From NCBI RefSeq assembly GCF_029714945.1, contig NZ_CP121634.1, forward strand, positions 1,075,001-1,139,000: DNA of 64,000 nt, given 5' to 3'. A model generated the notes under the pieces. It had not been told where the DNA came from, searched no databases, and saw only the letters and a list, made by a program, of their open reading frames with translations. Positions 17,353 through 25,878 of this stretch are shown piece after piece (the stretch's first letter is position 1; the number at the start of each line of letters is the position of its first letter). The DNA comes from Bradyrhizobium sp. CIAT3101. Lineage in GTDB: Bacteria; Pseudomonadota; Alphaproteobacteria; Rhizobiales; Xanthobacteraceae. Made by a program: the position numbers and the translations under genes.

Positions 17353-18030
17353 CTACGCCGCTACCTCGTCCGTCGCCTTCAATCTCTCCTCGGTCATCCG
17401 CCCGGCCGTCTGCGCATGCGCCAGCGCCGCGCGTTCGGCCGCCTTCGCGTCACCTGCGAGAATGTGCTTGGCGATATCGGCATGCTCGGCCCAGGCGCTG
17501 CCGCGATAATCGAGCTCGGAGAGCACGGTCGCCATCGAGCGGCGCATATGCGGCCATTGCGGCGTGATCGTCTCCTCGATCACCGGATTGCCGGCGAGCT
17601 GGTAGATGGCGCGATGAAATTCGACGTCGAGCGCGATCAACTCGGCGAGCACAGTCTTGCGATCGATGCGGCGTCCCGCGGCGAGCGCTGTCTCGAGCCG
17701 CGCGCGCCCGGCTGCATCGGTTGCGGCACGCTGGGCGGCAAGTCGGGCGGCGAGCGCGTCGATGGCGCCGCGCACTTCGTAGAGCTGGCGGATGCGGGCG
17801 GGATCGAGCTGGGTGACTTCAAAGCCGCGCTTGCCGCTTTCGGCGACGAGACCCTGACGGTGCAACAGATGCAGCGCATGCGACACCGGCTGGCGCGAGA
17901 CGCCGAGCTTGTCGGCGAGCTCGTTCTGCCGGATGCGCTGGCCGGGCTGCAGCGTGCGATCGGAGATCGCCTCCAGGATCCGGGCATAGACCTGATCGAT
18001 CAGGTTCGGGAGCGGGTCGAGAGGGATCAC
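17353..18030 (-). CDS. GntR/FCD family transcriptional regulator
   Basis: A 225-residue regulator from the GTG at 18030. The N-terminal winged helix has LQPGQRIRQNELADKLGVSR and VSHALHLLHRQGLV; an FCD ligand-binding domain follows (IRQLYEVRGAIDALAARLA; later VEFHRAIYQLAGN, His ligand). The open frame extends upstream to 18099, but that would translate straight through the 20-bp palindrome at 18050-18069, so the downstream GTG with ggag 8 nt away is preferred. It probably represses itself and the adjacent dioxygenase and dehydrogenase genes. Confidence 0.85.
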   Translation of the reverse strand: MIPLDPLPNLIDQVYARILEAISDRTLQPGQRIRQNELADKLGVSRQPVSHALHLLHRQGLVAESGKRGFEVTQLDPARIRQLYEVRGAIDALAARLAAQRAATDAAGRARLETALAAGRRIDRKTVLAELIALDVEFHRAIYQLAGNPVIEETITPQWPHMRRSMATVLSELDYRGSAWAEHADIAKHILAGDAKAAERAALAHAQTAGRMTEERLKATDEVAA

Positions 18031-18049
18031 GCCGGCGGCTCCGAAAAGG

Positions 18050-18069
18050 GAATACGGAATTCCGTATTC
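18050..18069. promoter_or_regulatory. Perfect 20-bp palindrome, likely GntR operator
   Basis: GAATACGGAATTCCGTATTC is exactly self-complementary and lies 20 nt upstream of the proposed regulator start. A dimeric GntR protein would bind such a site. Confidence 0.7.
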
Positions 18070-18206
18070 GAAGCTACGGCTCCGTGCCGGGGACGTCAAG
18101 CGCTACCTGAATACCGTCGCGGTGCAACGATTCGAGCCAGCTAAGCTATTGATATTGCTTGGGCCGGCTACTGTGCATGGGGTTGTTTTCGCGACAATGA
18201 CCCGCT

Positions 18207-19076
18207 TCAGCCCTCCAGCACCTCGACGTCCAGCGCCGCCACCTGCTCCGCATCGGCCATGGCGTCGATCACGGCGATGCGGTCGCCGCTGAAGGTGATG
18301 CGCAGCGCGATGCGCAATTGTCCGCCGAGGATGACGGCAACACCCATCTCGCCATCGACCAGCGCCGTGCGTGCCGCCTGGGCGCGACCCTTGTAGAGCT
18401 GCGCGACCGCATCCGCGCCGCGGATCTCCGGCAGCGTGCCGAGCCGTACCGCGGCGTCGTCGGCGCGGAACACGACGTCGGGATCGAGCACCGCCAGCAG
18501 CCCCTCGAAATTGCCCTCGCGAGACGCCTTGAGGAACGCATCGACGATCGCGCGCTGGCGCGACAGATCCGCTTCCGGCACCGGCGCGCCCTGCACGCGC
18601 CGCCGCGCGCGGCTCGCCAGTTGCCGCGAGGCATCGACCGTGCGGCCGACGATCGGCGCGATCTCCTCGAAGGGGACTGCGAACATGTCGTGCAGCACGA
18701 AGGCGAGCCGCTCCGCCGGCTGCAAGGTCTCGAGCACGATCAGCAGCGCCGCCCCGACGGAATCGGCCATCTCCGCCTCGCGCTCCCGCGTCTCGTCGAC
18801 CGGCTCGGGCACGTGCGGGCCCATCGGGTCTTCCTTGCGCGATTTCCGCGCGCGCAGCATGTCGAGGCAGATCCGCGCGACCACGGTGGTCAGCCAGCCC
18901 CGCAGGTTCGCCACGTCGGACGTGTCGCTCCGGCTCAGCCGCAGCCAGGCCTCCTGCACGGCATCGTCGACCTCGCCGCTCGCGCCCAGCATCCGGTAGG
19001 CGACAGCGCGTAAGTGGTCCCGGTTGGCCTCGAACTGCCGGCTCAGAAAATTCTCTTCGAAGTTTTCTTGGGTCAT
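18207..19076 (-). CDS. ECF41-type RNA polymerase sigma factor with SnoaL-like C-terminal domain
   Basis: A 289-residue sigma factor: region 2 (YRMLGASGEVDDAVQEAWLR), a linker with GPHVPEPVDE, region 4 (AFVLHDMFAVPFEEIAPIVG), then a SnoaL/NTF2-like domain of about 120 residues (AIVDAFLKASREGNFEGL) that modulates activity in this family. ECF41 factors have no separate anti-sigma and sit beside a carboxymuconolactone decarboxylase, oxidoreductase or epimerase gene; here the divergent neighbour at 19173 is the decarboxylase type. The intergenic region contains matching promoters on both strands. Confidence 0.9.
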   Translation of the reverse strand: MTQENFEENFLSRQFEANRDHLRAVAYRMLGASGEVDDAVQEAWLRLSRSDTSDVANLRGWLTTVVARICLDMLRARKSRKEDPMGPHVPEPVDETREREAEMADSVGAALLIVLETLQPAERLAFVLHDMFAVPFEEIAPIVGRTVDASRQLASRARRRVQGAPVPEADLSRQRAIVDAFLKASREGNFEGLLAVLDPDVVFRADDAAVRLGTLPEIRGADAVAQLYKGRAQAARTALVDGEMGVAVILGGQLRIALRITFSGDRIAVIDAMADAEQVAALDVEVLEG

Positions 19077-19077
19077 C

Positions 19078-19104
19078 GGTCACATTCCCTCGTCGCGATC
19101 CGTC
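19078..19104 (+). promoter_or_regulatory. ECF41-type promoter for the AhpD-like gene
   Basis: GGTCACA (19078-19084), 16 nt, CGTC (19101-19104): one base off the published ECF41 consensus TGTCACA-N16-CGTC. It reads toward the gene at 19173. Confidence 0.75.
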
Positions 19105-19112
19105 ATGCCCAT

Positions 19113-19139
19113 GACGAAGCCAATCCGGCCGATGTGACC
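19113..19139 (-). promoter_or_regulatory. ECF41-type promoter for the sigma factor (autoregulation)
   Basis: Minus-strand GGTCACA (19139-19133), 16 nt, CGTC (19116-19113). It is the exact mirror of the plus-strand promoter about a centre at 19108.5, with -10 elements forming CGTCATG-CC-CATGACG. Confidence 0.75.
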
Positions 19140-19172
19140 GGAACCTTCGAAATCCGATAGATGGAGACGCAA

Positions 19173-19631
19173 ATGATGCACGCCCGCATGAATCACCCGG
19201 TGATGGTCCTGCCCGAGGCCATGAACCACCTTCAAGCCCTCGCCAGCCTGACCAAGCAGGGCCTGCCGGAAAAGCTCCTGGAACTGGTGCACCTGCGCGC
19301 CAGCCAGATCAACGGCTGCAGCGTCTGTGTCGACATGCATCCGAAAATCGCCCGCAAGCTGGGCGAGACCGACGAGCGCCTGTTCGCCGTCTCCGCCTGG
19401 CGGGAGGCGCCTTATTTCACCGACGCCGAGCGCGCCGCGCTGGCGCTGACCGAAGCCGTCACGCGCGTTGCCGATCGCGAAGACCCGGTGCCGGATGCAA
19501 TCTGGAACCAGGCCGCCAAGCACTTCGACGAGCGCGAACTCGCAACCCTGATCCTCTCGATCGCGACGATCAACGTCTGGAACCGGCTTAACGCGACGAT
19601 CAAGATGCCGGTCGGCGTGTGGAAGGTGTGA
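19173..19631 (+). CDS. Carboxymuconolactone decarboxylase / AhpD-like protein
   Basis: A 152-residue all-helical protein with the CxxC and His motif GCSVCVDMHPKIARKLGE (about 49-66), typical of AhpD-like proteins with thiol-disulfide activity. Start at the ATG with ggag 6 nt upstream; an ATG 12 nt earlier lacks a ribosome site. It is the usual partner of an ECF41 sigma factor and has a matching promoter, so it is very probably the main target of that sigma factor. Its physiological reaction is unknown. Confidence 0.85.
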   Translation: MMHARMNHPVMVLPEAMNHLQALASLTKQGLPEKLLELVHLRASQINGCSVCVDMHPKIARKLGETDERLFAVSAWREAPYFTDAERAALALTEAVTRVADREDPVPDAIWNQAAKHFDERELATLILSIATINVWNRLNATIKMPVGVWKV

Positions 19632-19641
19632 GACCTTCTTT

Positions 19642-19667
19642 CTCTCTCCCCGTCAGCGGGGAGAGAG
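19642..19667. terminator. Hairpin between convergent genes
   Basis: A perfect 10-bp stem, CTCTCTCCCC / GGGGAGAGAG, with a 6-nt loop. It lies immediately between the convergent AhpD-like and hydrolase genes and probably ends transcription in both directions, although there is no clear T-run. Confidence 0.6.
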
Positions 19668-20480
19668 CTACTCCGCCAAAAACCTGCTCACGACCTCGCT
19701 GTACTCCAGCGGCGCCTGTTCGAACATCCAGTGGCCGGCGTTCGGGATCACCGCCGTCTTGCTGCCCGCAATGTGCCCGGCGAGCACGCGCCACATCACC
19801 GACAGGCTGCCGGTGGTGGCGCCGCCGCCGATCAGCAGCGTCGGCGTCTTGATCGCCTGCGCATCCGCCAGCGTATAGGGCCTACGCTGCTCGTTGATCT
19901 GGCCGAGGAAGGTCAGGGTGTTGTCGCGCAGCTGTTGCTTGGCTGCCGCCGGCACGCGCCGCCACGAGCCGTCGCCCTCGATGCCCTCGTAGAAATTCTG
20001 CAGCGCGCCCTCGATGTCGCCGGCGCGGATCATCTCGACCGAGCGTATCGTCTTCGCGGCGAGCGGCGGATGCGCCGGCGTGCCTTCGGGCACCGGCAGG
20101 CTGGCGTCGAGATCGCCGCCGGGCTCGGCCAGCACCAGTTTCCGCAGCAGATCAGGCCGAGCCTGTGCGACGCGAAACGCGATGTGGCCCCCACGCGAAT
20201 GGCCCATGAGATCGACCGGGCCGGGCTTGATCTGCTCGATGAAAGCGATCGTGTCGGCGACGTGCTGCGCCATCTTATAGTCGTCGCCGACGGCGTCCCA
20301 ATGCTCGGGAAAGAAGTGCCGCAGGCTGACCGAGATCACCCGATGGTTCTTTGACAGCGGGCCGAGCACTGAATACCAGGTGCGGAAATCCCCGAGCGTG
20401 CCGTGCACGCAGACGAGCGGATGGCCCTGTCCGACTTCGAGATAGGCCATGTCATAACCGTTGACGCGAAAGCTCTGCAT
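19668..20480 (-). CDS. Alpha/beta hydrolase (tandem copy 2)
   Basis: A 270-residue alpha/beta hydrolase. CVHGTLGDFRTW forms the oxyanion region, GHSRGGHIAF contains the nucleophile Ser (about 97), and PNAGHWMFEQAP supplies the catalytic His near the C-terminus. It is a clear paralogue of the gene directly upstream (20483-21301), sharing LRHFFPE, AQHV, GPVDLMGHSRGGH and RPDLLR. Its ATG is 2 nt after that gene's stop, so the pair is translationally coupled. Substrate unknown. Confidence 0.85.
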   Translation of the reverse strand: MQSFRVNGYDMAYLEVGQGHPLVCVHGTLGDFRTWYSVLGPLSKNHRVISVSLRHFFPEHWDAVGDDYKMAQHVADTIAFIEQIKPGPVDLMGHSRGGHIAFRVAQARPDLLRKLVLAEPGGDLDASLPVPEGTPAHPPLAAKTIRSVEMIRAGDIEGALQNFYEGIEGDGSWRRVPAAAKQQLRDNTLTFLGQINEQRRPYTLADAQAIKTPTLLIGGGATTGSLSVMWRVLAGHIAGSKTAVIPNAGHWMFEQAPLEYSEVVSRFLAE

Positions 20481-20482
20481 GA

Positions 20483-21301
20483 TCAACTCGCCAGAAAATC
20501 CAGGACCACTTCGGAGTATTTTTGCGGCGCCTGCTCGAACATCGGATGCGTCGCGTTCGGGATGATCGCCGTCTTGGAGTACGGCACGTGAGCGGCGAGC
20601 GCATGCAGCACCTTCGGCAGCAGGCCCTTGGTCCGTGCGCCCAGGATGAACAGCGTCGGCATCTTGATTGCTTCCGCGTCGGCCTTCGAGAACGGCGGGC
20701 GGTTGTCGCGGACCTGGCCGATCAGGGTCGCGGCGTTGTCGCGAAGGTTCTGCTTCACCATCGCCGGCAGCCGCGGCCAGGTGCCGGCGCCTTCCAGCGT
20801 GTCGACGAAGACGGCAAGGCCACCATCGACATCGCCGTCCCTGATCTTCTCGGCCGAGGCCGTGAATCGTGCCAGCAACGGCGAGGGGCCGCCGGCATAC
20901 TCAGGATCAAGACTCGCATCGAGCTCGCCGCCGGGCTCGGCCAGCACCAGCCGTCGCAGCAGATCCGGCCGCTGCTGCGCCGCGCGGAAGCAGATGTGGC
21001 CGCCGCGGGAATGGCCCATCAGATCGACCGGGCCGAGGTCGAGCTTCTCGATGAAGGCGATGACGTCGCTGACATGCTGCGCGATCGAATAGGTATCGCC
21101 GACGCCGTCCCATTTTTCCGGGAAGAAATGCCGGAGGCTCGGAACGATCATCCGGTGCCGCTGCGTCAGCGGCCCGAGCACGCAGCCCCAGACGCGGAAG
21201 TCGGAGAGCGAGCCGTGCACGCAGACCAATGGCGGCCTGTCTCTATCCTCGCCCACGTCGAGATAGGGCATGTCGTATCCGTTGACGTGGAGGCTTTGCA
21301 T
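20483..21301 (-). CDS. Alpha/beta hydrolase (tandem copy 1)
   Basis: A 272-residue hydrolase with CVHGSLSDFRVW, nucleophile motif GHSRGGHICF and catalytic His in PNATHPMFEQAP. Start placed at MQSLHVNGYDM, which aligns with the start of the paralogue; the longer TTG-initiated frame to 21382 has no homology. First gene of a two-gene unit. Both copies keep the catalytic residues, so both are probably active, perhaps on different esters. Confidence 0.85.
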   Translation of the reverse strand: MQSLHVNGYDMPYLDVGEDRDRPPLVCVHGSLSDFRVWGCVLGPLTQRHRMIVPSLRHFFPEKWDGVGDTYSIAQHVSDVIAFIEKLDLGPVDLMGHSRGGHICFRAAQQRPDLLRRLVLAEPGGELDASLDPEYAGGPSPLLARFTASAEKIRDGDVDGGLAVFVDTLEGAGTWPRLPAMVKQNLRDNAATLIGQVRDNRPPFSKADAEAIKMPTLFILGARTKGLLPKVLHALAAHVPYSKTAIIPNATHPMFEQAPQKYSEVVLDFLAS

Positions 21302-21457
21302 TCTTGGCTCTCGGAAGTCTTGGCTCGCGGAAAGGGGCGTGGAACTCCTGTGCAAGATTCCCGGAAACCGGGTGGATCGCAACTATTTCCAAGCCTAGAT
21401 TTAGGCCGAGATGACAATGGGGGCATGCGAGAAGGACGCGAGCTCAGGAACCTAGCC

Positions 21458-22000
21458 ATGACCGACCAGCATTTTGCCCTGTTCGACACCAAGATCGGCC
21501 TCTGCGCCATCGCGTGGGGCCCGCGTGGCATCAACGGCACCCAGCTGCCGATGGGCGGCGAGCAGAAGATCCGCACCCGCATCGCTCAGCGCCACGCTGA
21601 TGCCACCGAAGCCGAACCGACCCCTGAGGTGCAGCAGGTGATCGACCGCATCGTCAAGCTGCTCGCCGGCGGGCACGACGACCTCACCGATATCCCGCTC
21701 GATCTCGACGGCGTGCCCGACTTCAACCGCGGCGTCTATGAGATCGCCCGCGCCATCCCGCCCGGCAAGACCATGACCTATGGCGACATCGCCAAGCGCC
21801 TCGGTGGCGTTCAGCTCTCGCGCGATGTCGGCCAGGCGCTTGGGCACAACCCGTGCCCGATCGTCGTGCCCTGCCACCGCGTGCTCGCGGCCGGCAACAA
21901 GCCCGGCGGCTTCTCGGCGAATGGCGGCGTGGTGACCAAGCTGAAGATGCTGGAAATCGAAGGCGCGCTGGTGAACCACACGCCGAGCTTGTTTGATTGA
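21458..22000 (+). CDS. ogt: Methylated-DNA--protein-cysteine methyltransferase
   Basis: A 180-residue suicide DNA-repair protein that removes alkyl groups from O6-alkylguanine. The active-site motif is VVPCHRVLAAG (Cys about 137), preceded by the DNA-binding helix (AIPPGKTMTYGDIAKRLG) and Asn-containing ALGHNPCPI. Start at MTDQHFALF with cagga upstream; an in-frame ATG at 21425 is possible. The N-terminal domain is short, as in Ogt-type enzymes without an Ada domain. Alone on the plus strand. Confidence 0.9.
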   Translation: MTDQHFALFDTKIGLCAIAWGPRGINGTQLPMGGEQKIRTRIAQRHADATEAEPTPEVQQVIDRIVKLLAGGHDDLTDIPLDLDGVPDFNRGVYEIARAIPPGKTMTYGDIAKRLGGVQLSRDVGQALGHNPCPIVVPCHRVLAAGNKPGGFSANGGVVTKLKMLEIEGALVNHTPSLFD

Positions 22001-22019
22001 GGGAGCTTGCCCCGGCGTC

Positions 22020-22110
22020 GTAGGGTGGGCAAAGCGAGGCGTGCCCACCATCTCTCTACAACAATGCAGGAAGACGTGGGCACGGCGCTTTGCGCCTTTG
22101 CCCACCCTAC
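22020..22110. repeat. Palindromic repeat GTAGGGTGGGC family, copy 1
   Basis: Starts GTAGGGTGGGCAAAGCG and ends CGCCTTTGCCCACCCTAC, with an inner pair GCGTGCCCACC / GGTGGGCACGGC-like. Near-identical to 33444-33532 and related to 29548-29627. It can fold into one long hairpin between convergent genes. Confidence 0.85.
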
Positions 22111-22121
22111 GAGACCGTCCG

Positions 22122-23666
22122 CTAAATCTTCGCCGCGGTCTTCAGCCAATACCGGTCGCGCAGATGCCGCTTCACCAGCTTTCCCGTGGGCGTGCGCGGT
22201 AGTTCGGCTTCGAAGTCGATTGAGCGCGGGCATTTGATCGCCGACAGACGCGTCTTGCAGTAGGCGATCAGGTCCGCCTCGAGCGCCTTGCCGGCACGCT
22301 TCATGTCGTGTGGCTGCACCACCGCCTTGACCTCTTCGCCCATCTCCTCGTTCGGCACGCCGAACACCGCGACGTCGGCGATCTCCGGATGGGTGATCAG
22401 CACGTCCTCGGTCTCCTGCGGGTAGATATTCACCCCGCCCGAGATGATCATGTAGGACTTGCGGTCGGTGAGGAAGAGAAAGCCGTCCGTGTCGAGATAG
22501 CCGACGTCGCCGAGCGTCGACCAACCCTTGGCGTTGTAGGCCTTCTTCGTCTTTTCGGGATCGTTGTGATAGGTGAACGCCGGTGCATCGGCGAAATAGA
22601 CCGTGCCGATCTCGCCAACCGGCTGCTCCTCGTCGTTCTCGTCCAGAATCTTGATTTTGCCGACCACGGCGCGGCCGACGCTGCCGCGATGGTCCAGCCA
22701 TTGCTGCGAGTTGCAGACGGTGACGCCGTTGCCTTCCGAGCCCGCGTAATACTCGATCAGGATCGGTCCCCACCACTCGATCATCTTGGCCTTGACGTCG
22801 ACCGGGCAGGGCGCGGCGGCGTGGATCGCGCCTTTCAATGTCGAGACGTTGTACTTGGTGCGGACCTCATCCGGCAGCTTGAGCATGCGCACGAACATGG
22901 TCGGCACGAGCTGCGATTGCGTGACCTCGTACTTCTCGACCAGCTTCAGAAAGTCCTCGGCGTCAAAATGCTCCATGATGATCGAGGTGCCGCCGAGCAC
23001 GATCGCCATCATGTTGAAGCGCAGCGGGGCCGCATGATAGAGCGGCGCCGGCGAGAGATAAGTACTTTCGGCATTCATGCCGCACATGTCGGCGCAGAGC
23101 ACGCGCAGGAAGGCGTTCGGTACATCGATGGGGTTGCCCTCGAACGCCTTCTTGATGCCCTTCGGCCGGCCGGTGGTGCCTGAGGAATACAGCATGTCGT
23201 AGCCGGCGACTTGGTCCGCGATCGGCGTTGTCGGCTGCGCGGCTGCTTCCTTGTCGTAGGAGCGGAAGCCGGGCAGGGGCTCATCCACCATGTAGAAGAT
23301 CGGCTCGCCGGCGGCGCCCTTGACCAGGTCCTTGATCTGGTCGGCGCATTTCGGCGTGGTGATCACGACTTTGGCGCCGCAATCGCCGATGATGTAGTCG
23401 ATCTCGTCCTGCTTCAGGTAGCGGCTGATCGCGGTGTAATAGAGCCCGCTGCGTTGCGCCGCCCAGCAGATCTCCATGAAGGCGAGGCGGTTTTCCATCA
23501 GCAGCGCGATGTGGTCGCCGGCCTTCAGGCCGAGCGAGCGGAACAGATTTGCGCCCTGGTTCGAGAGCTCGTCGAGCTCGCGATAGGTGATCGCCTTGCC
23601 GGTCCCGGCCATCTGATAGGCGATCTTGTCGGGTGTGGTGCGAGCGTAGATGGAGGGGTGAGTCAT
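22122..23666 (-). CDS. Acyl-CoA synthetase (AMP-forming ligase)
   Basis: A 514-residue adenylate-forming enzyme that activates a carboxylic acid as its CoA thioester. MLYSSGTTGRPKGIKKAFEG is the phosphate-binding loop (about 155), EYYAGSEGNG the adenine motif, GDVGYLDTDGFLFLTDRKS and ISGGVNIYPQE the hinge, and RTPTGKLVKR the catalytic Lys near the C-terminus. Start at MTHPSIYAR; the longer frame to 23735 is translated repeat sequence. It faces away from the TetR-led genes but belongs with thiolase in the same catabolic cluster. Exact acid unknown. Confidence 0.85.
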   Translation of the reverse strand: MTHPSIYARTTPDKIAYQMAGTGKAITYRELDELSNQGANLFRSLGLKAGDHIALLMENRLAFMEICWAAQRSGLYYTAISRYLKQDEIDYIIGDCGAKVVITTPKCADQIKDLVKGAAGEPIFYMVDEPLPGFRSYDKEAAAQPTTPIADQVAGYDMLYSSGTTGRPKGIKKAFEGNPIDVPNAFLRVLCADMCGMNAESTYLSPAPLYHAAPLRFNMMAIVLGGTSIIMEHFDAEDFLKLVEKYEVTQSQLVPTMFVRMLKLPDEVRTKYNVSTLKGAIHAAAPCPVDVKAKMIEWWGPILIEYYAGSEGNGVTVCNSQQWLDHRGSVGRAVVGKIKILDENDEEQPVGEIGTVYFADAPAFTYHNDPEKTKKAYNAKGWSTLGDVGYLDTDGFLFLTDRKSYMIISGGVNIYPQETEDVLITHPEIADVAVFGVPNEEMGEEVKAVVQPHDMKRAGKALEADLIAYCKTRLSAIKCPRSIDFEAELPRTPTGKLVKRHLRDRYWLKTAAKI

Positions 23667-23694
23667 GAAAGTTGGTCTCACAACAACAAAAGGT

Positions 23695-23816
23695 GTCATC
23701 CCGGCGAAAGCCGGGATCCATAACCACCGAACCAAATCGTTGAAACGCTATGCCGCCCCAGCCCGCCCTGACCACAAACATTTGTGGTTATGGGTCCCGG
23801 CGTTCGCCGGGACGAC
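23695..23816. repeat. Two short GC-rich hairpins of a palindromic repeat
   Basis: CCCGGC-GAAA-GCCGGG near 23699-23716 and TCCCGGCG / CGCCGGGA near 23793-23811 are inverted repeats typical of Bradyrhizobium intergenic elements. They lie between the ligase and thiolase genes. Confidence 0.7.
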
Positions 23817-23841
23817 ACCGTTTGTTTGATGACGTCTCGGC

Positions 23842-25014
23842 TTACAGCCGCTCGACGATCGTCACGTTGGCCATGCCGCCGCCTTCGCACATGGTCTGCA
23901 GGCCGTAGCGCTTGCCGCGCTGGTGCAGGGCGTGGACCAGCGTCGTCATCAGCTTGGTGCCGGAGCCGCCAAGGGGATGGCCGAGCGCGATGGCGCCGCC
24001 GTTGACGTTAAGACGTGCCGGATCAGCGCCGGTGGTCTTCAGCCAGCCGGTCGGCACCGAAGCAAAAGCCTCGTTGACCTCGAACAGGTCGATGTCGTCG
24101 ACCTTCATGCCGGCCTTCTCCAGCGCCTTCTTGGTGGCGTGCAGGGGAGCGTCGAGCATGATGACGGGATCGCCGCCTGTCATGGTCATGTGATGGATGC
24201 GCGCGAGCGGTGTGAGACCGAGCTGCTTGAGGCCGCGCTCGTTCACGACCATCACGCCGGACGCGCCGTCGCAGATCTGGCTGGCGCTCGCCGCAGTCAG
24301 CTTGCCGTTCTCGGCGATCAGCTTGACGCCCTTGATGCCATCGAGCGTGGCGTCGAAGCGGATGCCCTCGTCGATATGATGCGTGTCCTTACTGCCGTCC
24401 GCGCGGGTGATCTCGAGCGGCACGATCTCCGTCTTGAAGTGACCGGCCTGCGTCGCCGCGATCGCGCGCTGATGGCTGTTGTAGGAATATTCGTCGAGAT
24501 CATCCTTCGACAGGCCGTACTTCTCGGCCATCATCTCGGCGCCGGTGAATTGGCTGAACACGATGTTCGGGTACTTCGCCTCGATGCCCGGGCTCTTGTA
24601 GTGACCAAAGCCATTCTTGGCGGCGAGCTGCGAGGACAGGCCCATCGGCACGCGCGTCATCGATTCCACGCCGGCCGCGATCACCACGTCCATCGTGCCG
24701 GACATCACGGCCTGTGCCGCGAAGTGCAGCGCCTGCTGCGAGGAACCGCACTGGCGGTCGATCGAGGTGCCCGGCACGCTCTCCGGCAGCTTCGAGGCCA
24801 TGATCGCGTTGCGTGCGACGTTGTTGGACTGCTCACCGACCTGCATCACGCAGCCCATGATCACGTCCTCGACCAGCGCCGGATCGATCTTGGTGCGATC
24901 GACCAGCTCGTCCAGCACTTTTGCGGAGAGATCAGCCGGATGCCAGCCGGCGAGGCGGCCCCCCTTGCGCCCGCCCGCGGTACGCGCAGCGGCGACGATA
25001 TAAGCCTCGGCCAT
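23842..25014 (-). CDS. Acetyl-CoA acyltransferase (thiolase)
   Basis: A 390-residue thiolase catalysing the last step of beta-oxidation (3-oxoacyl-CoA cleavage with CoA). All catalytic residues are visible: DRQCGSSQQAL (nucleophile Cys about 92), FEVNEAFASVP, GGAIALGHPLGGSG (His) and MCEGGGMAN (second Cys). Full family length. Divergent from the TetR regulator across 149 nt containing an operator-like palindrome, so it is probably regulated by it. Confidence 0.92.
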   Translation of the reverse strand: MAEAYIVAAARTAGGRKGGRLAGWHPADLSAKVLDELVDRTKIDPALVEDVIMGCVMQVGEQSNNVARNAIMASKLPESVPGTSIDRQCGSSQQALHFAAQAVMSGTMDVVIAAGVESMTRVPMGLSSQLAAKNGFGHYKSPGIEAKYPNIVFSQFTGAEMMAEKYGLSKDDLDEYSYNSHQRAIAATQAGHFKTEIVPLEITRADGSKDTHHIDEGIRFDATLDGIKGVKLIAENGKLTAASASQICDGASGVMVVNERGLKQLGLTPLARIHHMTMTGGDPVIMLDAPLHATKKALEKAGMKVDDIDLFEVNEAFASVPTGWLKTTGADPARLNVNGGAIALGHPLGGSGTKLMTTLVHALHQRGKRYGLQTMCEGGGMANVTIVERL

Positions 25015-25076
25015 TTCGGTCTCTCCCTGGATTGTTCTGAACTGGGTTGTCGGGGTTTTAAGGGGCGGAATATCGT

Positions 25077-25096
25077 TTAGTCAATCGATCAATTAA
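25077..25096. promoter_or_regulatory. Imperfect AT-rich palindrome, possible TetR operator
   Basis: TTAGTCAATCGATCAATTAA has a symmetric core ATCGAT and TTA/TAA ends in the otherwise GC-rich gap between thiolase and the TetR regulator. Divergent placement fits control of both genes. Confidence 0.45.
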
Positions 25097-25163
25097 CTCT
25101 TGTGGGGAGGCGCTGCTTGGGTTTATCTGCGGCCCGCTCCAGCGCCGAGAACAAGGGATCTCC

Positions 25164-25823
25164 GTGACTACCAGCGTACCGAACAGGCTTCCGAGCGGGA
25201 AGAATTCCACGGCAGAGAAATTGCTGGTGGCCGCGAGCGAGCTGATGATCGAACGCTCATCGATCGAGATCTCGCTCTCGGACATCGCCCAGAAGTCCGG
25301 CGCCAACGCCGCGCTGGTCAAATATCATTTCGGCAATAAGGACGGGCTGCTGCTGGCGCTGCTCGCGCGCGATGCCGCGACCGAGATGTCGAACCTCGAA
25401 TATCTGCTGGCGCAGCCGATCAATTCGACCGCGAAGCTGAAGCTGCACATCGCCGGCATCATCCGCGCCTATCACCGGTTCCCCTACATGAACCGGCTGA
25501 TCCACTATCTGCTGCACGAGAGCGTCGCGGGCTCTGCTGACGAAGTCTCAAAGTTCTTCGTTGCGCCGCTGCTCGACTTTCATCGTCGCCTGCTTGCCGA
25601 AGGCGTCAGCCGGGGCGAGTTCCGGCAAACCGATCCGGTGCTGTTCTACACCAGCCTGATCGGCGCCTGCGATCACCTGTTCTTCGGCCGGCACGCGATG
25701 TCTCGCGCGACCGGCGTCGGTCCGGTCACCGATGACGTTTGCCGGCAATACATCAAGCACATGGAAACGCTGATCTGCGGCGGCATCCTCACGCAAGCCG
25801 AGGAAGCTGCCGCGGCCGGATAA
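25164..25823 (+). CDS. TetR family transcriptional regulator
   Basis: A 219-residue regulator starting at GTG with aaggga upstream. The helix-turn-helix is SLSDIAQKSGANAALVKYHFGNKDGLL (shown in part: IAQKSGANAALVKYHF, about 41-57). The C-terminal ligand domain is helical. It heads the plus-strand CoA-catabolic genes and is divergent from the thiolase gene, so it likely represses the cluster until an acyl- or aryl-CoA is present, by analogy with FadR/LiuR-like TetR proteins. Confidence 0.85.
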   Translation: MTTSVPNRLPSGKNSTAEKLLVAASELMIERSSIEISLSDIAQKSGANAALVKYHFGNKDGLLLALLARDAATEMSNLEYLLAQPINSTAKLKLHIAGIIRAYHRFPYMNRLIHYLLHESVAGSADEVSKFFVAPLLDFHRRLLAEGVSRGEFRQTDPVLFYTSLIGACDHLFFGRHAMSRATGVGPVTDDVCRQYIKHMETLICGGILTQAEEAAAAG

Positions 25824-25878
25824 TCCGGCCGAGACGTTCAAGTCTAGAGAAGAAACGCCCAAGGAAAGGTAGCCTGTC

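Noticed and set aside
20522..22000. Plus-strand frame of 492 codons
   Set aside because: Only its last 180 codons (the DNA alkyltransferase) are coding; the rest is antisense to the tandem hydrolases.
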